A stretch of 5,135 nucleotides of DNA from Anaerolineales bacterium. Lineage in GTDB: Bacteria > Chloroflexota > Anaerolineae > Anaerolineales > E44-bin32. A program made the position numbers and the translations under genes. The stretch lies in NCBI GenBank assembly GCA_011772595.1, contig WVZH01000276.1:1-5135 (forward strand). Reading direction: 5' to 3'. Of this stretch, positions 1 to 4,196 are shown in pieces. The notes under the pieces are model-generated. The model did no database searches and was not told the origin of the DNA. It saw only the letters and a list, made by a program, of their open reading frames with translations. Positions within the stretch are counted from its first letter, which is position 1. Every line of letters begins with the position of its first letter.

Positions 1-188
1 GGTTCCAACAGATGATGCGTACAGTTCATCGGTTGAGAGATATGATCAGTCTGCACATGGCTGAAGAAGCTGGATTTGTGCCAACATTGCTCGTGGCTAA
101 ACCAGATATCCGGCTTGATAGTGAAGAAGCTTCCTCAGTATTTGCGGCTGCCCACAGTTTCAGGGAACGGGTGCGTGGATCAAAGTAA
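1..188 (+). CDS. C-terminal fragment of an unrecognised protein (5' end outside window)
   Basis: An open frame entering from the left edge, with its first complete codon at base 3, runs for 61 codons to a TAA at 186-188. The visible tail is soluble-looking and mixed in charge. It starts FQQMMRTVHRLRDMISLHMA, continues through a PTLLVAKPDIRLDSEEASS segment and ends in a basic RERVRGSK. I do not recognise the family, and no catalytic motif or membrane segment is visible. The stop lies 7 bases before the preferred ATG of the next gene, on the same strand and without a terminator between, so the two are probably co-transcribed and perhaps translationally coupled. YesL-like genes often sit beside carbohydrate-uptake or glycosidase genes, so this could be the end of a sugar-related gene, but nothing in the fragment proves it. 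The codon periodicity is plausible, yet an unlucky open frame in a truncated window cannot be excluded. Confidence 0.5.
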   Translation, partial: FQQMMRTVHRLRDMISLHMAEEAGFVPTLLVAKPDIRLDSEEASSVFAAAHSFRERVRGSK

Positions 189-195
189 CATAACA

Positions 196-798
196 ATGAA
201 CTCAACGAAGGATTACATAAGAACTGTACTCGAAACAATACAATACAGTTTTGGGGACTTGCTGTTCGGCAACGTATTATGGGTCTTATTAATGCTACCG
301 ATCATTACCATTCCCCCAGCTTTTGCAGGGCTATATTATGGAACCTCGCAGATGGTTCATAATGAACCCATAACGAGACGGACATTTATTGAGGGATTTA
401 AAAGATATTTCCGAGCCAGCTATGTTTGGTTTTTTTCCAATGTGGTTGTCGTGGGGCTCCTACTTTTTAACATCGATTTAAGTATCCGGTTACCCCAATT
501 ATCCTGGTTAAAGTTTTTGAGCGGGATCTATTGGGTATTACTCGCTTCATGGATGCTATTACAGATTTATACATTTCCACTTTTGATTCAACAGGAAAAA
601 CCCCGGCTTGTACTTGCTTTACGTAACAGTGCTATCCTTTGGTTCAAGCACATCGTCTTTAGTTTGCTCCTTTCAGTAGTTATTAGTGTTTTAGTCGTAG
701 CTAGCCTTTTTCTATTCCCATTCTGGTTTGTCATCACTGCTAGCTTAATTGCATACCTGGCAAATCTTGGTGTGGTATATCTTCTGTCCAAAGAATAA
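196..798 (+). CDS. DUF624/YesL-like integral membrane protein
   Basis: The protein has 200 residues and is mostly hydrophobic, with about five predicted membrane helices at roughly residues 23-49, 76-93, 108-131, 152-172 and 173-197. The first helix region and what follows fit the YesL/DUF624 pattern: a gene-proximal LLFGNVLWVLLMLPIITIPP stretch, then AGLYYGT, a charged loop, and FIEGFKRYF. About 200 residues is the usual family length. The family has no firmly established biochemical role; its members are commonly encoded near carbohydrate ABC transporters and glycoside hydrolases. The ATG at 196 is preferred. An in-frame TTG at 76 would add 40 hydrophilic residues and overlap the preceding gene by 113 bases, and the family normally begins shortly before the first helix. 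No clear Shine-Dalgarno precedes 196, which fits coupling to the upstream stop 7 bases away. The gene is visibly AT-rich: a hand count of 661-720 gives 23 G+C of 60. Confidence 0.8.
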   Translation: MNSTKDYIRTVLETIQYSFGDLLFGNVLWVLLMLPIITIPPAFAGLYYGTSQMVHNEPITRRTFIEGFKRYFRASYVWFFSNVVVVGLLLFNIDLSIRLPQLSWLKFLSGIYWVLLASWMLLQIYTFPLLIQQEKPRLVLALRNSAILWFKHIVFSLLLSVVISVLVVASLFLFPFWFVITASLIAYLANLGVVYLLSKE

Positions 799-954
799 AT
801 TATGCGACCTATATGCAGTCAATAATTTACATTGTCAGAATGGTGATCCCCTACAGAATTCTCAACCCAAAGATTCAGGATTAGAAAATCATCACATCCT
901 ATCTCTCCTTTAAGCCCAGCTAGAAGGAACCGCCTAGCATTGAGGAGTAACAAT

Positions 955-1053
955 ATGTGGTTTGATTCAATCTCAAACACGGAACATGCACAGAAATCTG
1001 AACACTGCGAAAGTATCTCCAACCCAGATTTGCCCAAATCCGCTCGCGGATAA
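955..1053 (+). CDS. Possible 32-residue small protein
   Basis: A short frame runs from ATG at 955 to TAA at 1051-1053. It is preceded by GAGGAG at 942-947 with a 7-base spacer, the best Shine-Dalgarno arrangement in the left half of the window. The product (MWFDSISNTEHAQKS..., ending LPKSARG) is hydrophilic, has one cysteine and has no membrane helix or recognisable motif. The frame is open from base 847, so the start is chosen only by the ribosome site. No convincing plus-strand promoter is visible just upstream, and the frame ends 3 bases before the tRNA terminator hairpin, which would give a plus-strand transcript a stem-loop but no U-run. I do not recognise the product; a chance ORF in intergenic DNA is at least as likely. 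Confidence 0.22.
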   Translation: MWFDSISNTEHAQKSEHCESISNPDLPKSARG

Positions 1054-1056
1054 AGG

Positions 1057-1078
1057 AAAAACCCCCAGATATGGGGGT
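1057..1078 (-). terminator. Intrinsic terminator of the tRNA-Val gene
   Basis: Read on the minus strand, ACCCCCA, a TATC loop and TGGGGGT form a perfect 7-bp stem with a 4-base loop. It is followed directly by more T residues, giving a run of five counting the last stem base. It begins 10 bases after the 3' end of the tRNA. On the plus strand the same hairpin is followed by TCTCTGAG, so it terminates in one direction only. Confidence 0.88.
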
Positions 1079-1087
1079 CTCTGAGAG

Positions 1088-1161
1088 TGGGCGGAACAGG
1101 ACTCGAACCTGCGACCTCTTCTGTGTAAGAGAAGCGCTCTAACCAGCTGAGCTATCCGCCC
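1088..1161 (-). tRNA. trnV: tRNA-Val, anticodon UAC
   Basis: The minus strand folds into a complete 74-base cloverleaf. It has a 7-bp acceptor stem (GGGCGGA with TCCGCCC), a D arm (GCTC/GAGC) and an anticodon stem CTTCT/AGAAG around the loop CTTACAC. It also has a 5-base variable loop, a T arm GCAGG/CCTGT (one G-T pair) with the TTCGAGT loop, and A as discriminator base. The loop places anticodon TAC at positions 34-36, so it reads valine GUA and, by wobble, other GUN codons. The 3' CCA is not encoded (the next bases are CTC), so it must be added by a nucleotidyltransferase. The gene is a stand-alone unit with its own promoter immediately upstream and a terminator immediately downstream. Confidence 0.96.
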
Positions 1162-1170
1162 GGGAATCGA

Positions 1171-1199
1171 ATTATAGCCTTCGAACGCCTGAGGGTCAA
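1171..1199 (-). promoter_or_regulatory. Sigma-70-type promoter of tRNA-Val
   Basis: On the minus strand, TTGACC (1194-1199) and a perfect TATAAT (1171-1176) are separated by exactly 17 bases. The first base of the mature tRNA lies 9 bases after the -10 box, so the expected start point leaves a leader of only about 2-3 nucleotides before RNase P processing. A strong near-consensus promoter is what a stable-RNA gene is expected to have. No obvious GC-rich discriminator follows; the bases after the -10 box are TCGATTCCC. Confidence 0.88.
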
Positions 1200-1280
1200 C
1201 GCGCATGTTGGACGCTTGGTTTCTGATTATCAATCTCTTCATATCGATGCTGGTCTGATCTGAGTTTAAGAAACGCTGTT

Positions 1281-1309
1281 TTGCCTGGAACTGGCGCTTG
1301 TGCTATAGT
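1281..1309 (+). promoter_or_regulatory. Extended -10 promoter of the RpiR-type regulator gene
   Basis: TTGCCT (1281-1286) and TATAGT (1304-1309) are 17 bases apart. The -10 box is preceded by TGC, giving the TGnTATAGT extended -10 form. The predicted start near 1316 leaves a leader of about 26 bases before the TTG at 1342. It points away from the tRNA promoter, with about 80 bases between the two -35 boxes. I see no convincing operator palindrome in that space. Confidence 0.72.
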
Positions 1310-1341
1310 TGGCCCACTTTTAAATCCGTTAAGATCTCGTT

Positions 1342-2232
1342 TTGGTCCGAACAGGGCGTCAGTCCATTGAAGTGAACAACCAAGAGTTTCCCCATAATGC
1401 CTCGTATGAGGAACGAATACGTAGAGTACGACCCGGGCTATCCCCAAGCTTCGTGCGCTTAGCGAATTACTTATTAGATTCCTATACCGAATCTGCATTT
1501 CTTACTGCAACAGAATTGGCTCATGCGCTCGACGTCGATCCGGGAACTGTCGTGCGTTTTTCCCAATATCTGGGGTACCGTGGCTATCCTGAGTTGCAGC
1601 ATGAAATCCGAGAGAGAGTAAAGAAAGAGTGTTTTCCGGATCGGAATATGGAGTCCAACACGCCTTCTGAAGCGGCAGTGAATGCCCTGGAGGAAGTCAT
1701 ACAAATCCTCGATGCGGTGCGCCGTAGCTTCCCTATCGCTGTTGCGAAAGATCTTATAAATACACTGGATAATGTGGAGCGGGTGATCCTGTTGGCCGAA
1801 GGTCTCGCCGAGCCACCAGCGAACACACTCGCAGCATATCTCGAGGCTGCTGGATACACCGTCCATCGGTCAGGTGGTGATCCGGCTGGTCTGGCGCGTG
1901 CTATCGCCGGTGCCCGTAAGGGGGATCTGGCCCTTGCCGTTTGCGTTACGGAAGAAACTCCGTTTATCGCCCAGGCCCTGGCGGGAGCTCGTGAAGCGGG
2001 AGCCAGAACCGCAGCCTTGGTAGCGGCTCCTTCTGCAGAATCGACCTTACACGCTGATTTGATCCTGGCGGGGTACGCCTCATTGGAGCCCGGTGTAGGG
2101 CAGATCATGCTGGAAAGCATGGTTTACGCCCTCCTCAGAATGCTCGCCCACGCTAGACCCGGTCGCTTTATCGGTGCTACAGAACGCGTCCAAGAGATGA
2201 CGCAGCGTCTTGTGGGCCATCAAGTCGCGTGA
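1342..2232 (+). CDS. MurR/RpiR-family transcriptional regulator with degenerate SIS domain
   Basis: The protein has 296 residues, close to the usual RpiR length of about 280-300. An N-terminal HTH_6 domain covers residues 22-97. SYEERIRR and LSPSFVRLANYLLD are followed by the helix-turn-helix core TATELAHALDVDPGTVVRFS and GYRGYPELQ, all typical of the family. Residues 140-265 have the alternating strands and helices of a SIS (sugar isomerase) domain, which senses phosphosugars in characterised members. However, the usual S-x-S-G-x-T loop reads AVCVTEETPF here, and the first strand lacks the normal G-x-G-x-S. The effector may therefore differ or be absent. TTG at 1342 is the first possible start after an in-frame stop at 1330; GTG at 1372 is the alternative. 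Neither has a good Shine-Dalgarno. Family members usually control nearby sugar catabolism genes, but none is evident here. Base composition rises from about half to about 60-67% G+C towards the C-terminal half in spot counts. Confidence 0.87.
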   Translation: MVRTGRQSIEVNNQEFPHNASYEERIRRVRPGLSPSFVRLANYLLDSYTESAFLTATELAHALDVDPGTVVRFSQYLGYRGYPELQHEIRERVKKECFPDRNMESNTPSEAAVNALEEVIQILDAVRRSFPIAVAKDLINTLDNVERVILLAEGLAEPPANTLAAYLEAAGYTVHRSGGDPAGLARAIAGARKGDLALAVCVTEETPFIAQALAGAREAGARTAALVAAPSAESTLHADLILAGYASLEPGVGQIMLESMVYALLRMLAHARPGRFIGATERVQEMTQRLVGHQVA

Positions 2233-2308
2233 GCCATTTCGGCGAAGATTTCATCATCTTTTCTGCCACACGCAGTGTGTGGTTCTCAAAATCCACATTA
2301 TCGATGCA

Positions 2309-2980
2309 ATGAGCTCGATCGTCCTTGTCATTCTAGGGCTCTTGGTGGTCCTCATCGGGTGGGAGATTTGGATCTGTGAGGGTGCTCACCTTGGTCGTCG
2401 GTTCGTTGTGTTTCTGTACGAATTGGCTGCGCATCGATATGATCGCATTAAGGGCTTTGACCTCGAATGGGAAGGCCGATTTCTAGGGGAACCGATCTAC
2501 GCTGCAATCTCATCGCTTCGTGATGCACGACTCTTGGATATCGGTGCAGGGACGGGTCGTCTGGCGCGTGCATTAAAACCTTTTCCCGTGGTTCAGCGAT
2601 CGCTTATCTGCGTGGAACCGTCGAGGCGCATGCTGGGGCTCGGTCGCAGTCTTTCTCCAAGTGGATGGGTTCATTGGATGCGTGCTTGGGCCGTCCCATT
2701 GCCCTTCGAGAGCGCGACTTTCGACATGGTTATAAGCTTGGAGATTATCGAGTTCACACCAAGCCCGCGAGATTCGTTGGCCGAGATGGTGCGTGTCTTA
2801 CGGCCAGGCGGATGGCTCGTGGTTACGAACCGTGTGGGATGGGAGGCATCGCTGATTTTCGGAAAGACCTTCCGCCGCGCGCAATTCCCGCAGCTCTTAG
2901 AGTCTCTCGGCTTGGGTGACGTACAGGTATACCCCTGGCAAGTGGATTACGATCTTGCCTGGGCGCGCAAACTTTTTTGA
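2309..2980 (+). CDS. Membrane-anchored class I SAM-dependent methyltransferase
   Basis: The protein has 223 residues. Residues 2-22 form one strongly hydrophobic helix, followed by a basic stretch (HLGRRF) that suggests anchoring with the enzyme on the cytoplasmic side. The Methyltransf_11 fold follows. Motif I LLDIGAGTG is at 75-83, the acidic end of strand 2 is in CVEPS (E103), the PLPFESATFDMVIS segment is at 130-143, and the EMVRVLRPGGWLVV strand is at 159-172. The tail contains WQVDYDLAWARK. The substrate cannot be read from sequence; lipid, quinone or small-molecule methylation are all possible, and the anchor makes a membrane substrate attractive. The ATG at 2309 is chosen because it starts just before the hydrophobic helix; an earlier in-frame start would overlap the regulator gene and add a basic, unlikely extension. 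No clear ribosome site precedes it. It lies 76 bases after the regulator with no convincing terminator, so co-transcription is plausible. Confidence 0.85.
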   Translation: MSSIVLVILGLLVVLIGWEIWICEGAHLGRRFVVFLYELAAHRYDRIKGFDLEWEGRFLGEPIYAAISSLRDARLLDIGAGTGRLARALKPFPVVQRSLICVEPSRRMLGLGRSLSPSGWVHWMRAWAVPLPFESATFDMVISLEIIEFTPSPRDSLAEMVRVLRPGGWLVVTNRVGWEASLIFGKTFRRAQFPQLLESLGLGDVQVYPWQVDYDLAWARKLF

Positions 2981-3023
2981 CTTTGTGCTTCAAGACCAGC
3001 GACAATCATCCGTGGGTTTTAAC

Positions 3024-3866
3024 TCACGAGGATATGTTGTAGTACTTCATCACGCCCCATTCGAAGAGTCGTGCGGGTAGGAAGCCCTTTAATTTGTATG
3101 CGATTCGTTCAAAGAGTGGACCGACCGAGTAGCGCGGTCGAGGTGTCGGTGTTTGGATGATGCGCTCCAAAAGGAAGGCGATTTTATCGGGGCTGGGTCC
3201 GTGCCGCTCGTCGTTCTCCATCACGGCCAATGCACGTTCGAAGTTTGTAACGTATGCGGGATTCTCTCCGGATTCCAAGGCTTTTTGTCGATTGTCGGTA
3301 AACGAGGTGTTGAAGTCTCCCAGTTCGAATACGACCACATGAACGCCATATGGACGTAGTTCCAATCGAAGTGCTTCACTCAACCCTGCGAGTGCGGATT
3401 TGCTCGCACTGTAAATCGCTTGGAAGGGGATTGGGATCGATCCAGCTATTGAGCTGATATTTACAATCAGTCCTGAACGCTGTCGCCTCATCACGGGGGT
3501 CACGACCCGGCAGACGCGAAGCGCGCCGAAGAAGTTGGTTTCAAATTGGGCCTTGGCTTCATCTAGCGATGTGTCTTCGACGGCGCCGGCGATACCGAAA
3601 CCAGCACTATTAACTACGATGTCAATTCGATTTTCTAATTCCAGGATCTTTTCAATTCCCCGGGATACCGAGGTGTCCTGATCCACGTCCATCTGAATCC
3701 ACTCGAAATTTTGATGCGTAAGCCCGGCTTCCCCAACATGGGATCGCAAGCGCCGGGAAGCACCATACACTCGGTAATCTTGTTCATGGAGGTGCGTAGC
3801 ACAGGCTTTACCAATACCTGAGGAGGCTCCGGTAATCAACACAACTTTTCGATTCTGCTCTGACAT
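3024..3866 (-). CDS. Classical short-chain dehydrogenase/reductase (SDR family)
   Basis: The protein has 280 residues and a Rossmann fold. The cofactor motif TGASSGIG is at 12-19, NSAG is at 86-89, and the catalytic tetrad is Asn111, Ser139, Tyr152 and Lys156 (NISSIAG and YSASK). Strand 2 ends in YGASRR (R38, R39) without the acidic residue of NAD-dependent enzymes, which favours NADP(H). After the active site the common PG turn is replaced by ELGDFNTSFT (181-190). The 30-residue tail (FERIAYKLKGFLPARLFEWG) is amphipathic and resembles steroid/retinol-type SDRs that touch membranes or bind lipid-like substrates; the true substrate is unknown. The ATG at 3866 is preferred over an upstream in-frame ATG at 3914. 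It begins just before the Rossmann strand and has GGAGAAGGGG (3870-3879) at the right distance. The gene converges on the methyltransferase gene with 43 bases between stops. Confidence 0.92.
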   Translation of the reverse strand: MSEQNRKVVLITGASSGIGKACATHLHEQDYRVYGASRRLRSHVGEAGLTHQNFEWIQMDVDQDTSVSRGIEKILELENRIDIVVNSAGFGIAGAVEDTSLDEAKAQFETNFFGALRVCRVVTPVMRRQRSGLIVNISSIAGSIPIPFQAIYSASKSALAGLSEALRLELRPYGVHVVVFELGDFNTSFTDNRQKALESGENPAYVTNFERALAVMENDERHGPSPDKIAFLLERIIQTPTPRPRYSVGPLFERIAYKLKGFLPARLFEWGVMKYYNISS

Positions 3867-3989
3867 GATCCCCTTCTCCAATCTTAGTATTCTGACCGAA
3901 TGATACGCACACACTGGGTGAAATAATTTCGGCGCAGTTGGTAAAATGCCGTGATATTCATTCTGGCCTAATCAGACCTATAAGATCAA

Positions 3990-4006
3990 TATAGTGCCTA
4001 ACTATA
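3990..4006. promoter_or_regulatory. Operator-like palindrome TATAGT-N5-ACTATA
   Basis: A perfect inverted repeat has 6-base arms (3990-3995 and 4001-4006) around GCCTA. It sits about 125 bases upstream of the SDR start codon. Each arm also reads as a -10-like TATAGT on one strand, so the site could be an operator, a pair of opposed -10 boxes, or chance in AT-rich DNA. Confidence 0.3.
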
Positions 4007-4009
4007 CCA
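4001..4009 (-). promoter_or_regulatory. Possible extended -10 promoter for the SDR gene
   Basis: The minus strand reads TGGTATAGT, matching the TGnTATAAT extended -10 pattern except at one base. No good -35 box is present at 16-18 bases. A start near 3994 would give the SDR mRNA a leader of about 128 bases. Its -10 box coincides with one arm of the palindrome, which would suit repression at this site, though that is inference. Confidence 0.35.
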
Positions 4010-4152
4010 CGATTTTTCAAAAGACCGGTTGAGCTTCCATTGTTTGGGGGATGCCGTGGAATCTGGTACTCAATCTTTCGATTAATGGAATGGACAAGAT
4101 GCTTTGGTCTCGTCTATATTGAAGGTGTCTTAACTGGTGTTGAAGGGTTATG

Positions 4153-4178
4153 CGCGTTCTCGCGAGCCCGGAAACGCG
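4153..4178. repeat. GC-rich inverted repeat downstream of the RCK gene
   Basis: CGCGTT (4153-4158) and AACGCG (4173-4178) pair across 14 bases that include the self-complementary CTCGCGAG (4159-4166). It lies about 20-45 bases past the minus-strand stop at 4197. It could fold at the 3' end of that transcript, but no T-run follows (CATAACCC), so it is not a standard intrinsic terminator. Confidence 0.35.
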
Positions 4179-4196
4179 TATCGAATTTGTTCAACC

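Larger units (their letters stand above)
3867..4196. other. 330-base gene-free region between two minus-strand genes
   Basis: No credible gene is seen here on either strand. The minus strand should carry the promoter and leader of the SDR gene and the 3' end of the RCK transcript. The right part holds a GC-rich inverted repeat, the middle an operator-like palindrome with a possible extended -10 box, and the left end the strong SDR ribosome site. A 23-codon plus-strand frame beginning ATG 4051 has no proper ribosome-site spacing and looks accidental. Confidence 0.6.

Noticed and set aside
76..195. 40-residue N-terminal extension of the YesL-like protein from a TTG at 76
   Set aside because: It overlaps the preceding open frame by 113 bases, is hydrophilic and unlike the family, and the ATG at 196 gives the normal length.
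819..1037. 72-codon minus-strand frame downstream of the tRNA terminator
   Set aside because: It begins with TTG, has no ribosome site or promoter after a strong terminator, and its product shows no motif.
973..1242. 89-codon minus-strand frame
   Set aside because: It runs straight through the tRNA-Val gene and its promoter; it is a translation of a structural RNA.
1584..2120. 178-codon minus-strand frame inside the regulator gene
   Set aside because: It is antisense shadow coding, rich in Ala, Arg and Ser as expected from the opposite strand of a GC-rich gene; the plus-strand RpiR protein is clear.
2266..2282. Hairpin CCACAC-N5-GTGTGG after the regulator gene, considered as a terminator
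   Set aside because: The 6-bp stem is followed by TTCTCAAAA rather than a T-run, so it is at best a weak transcript structure.
3011..3028. Imperfect 8-bp inverted repeat centred on TTAA at the end of the SDR gene, considered as a bidirectional terminator
   Set aside because: It overlaps the SDR stop codon, has a mismatch and a tiny loop, and has no T-run on either side.
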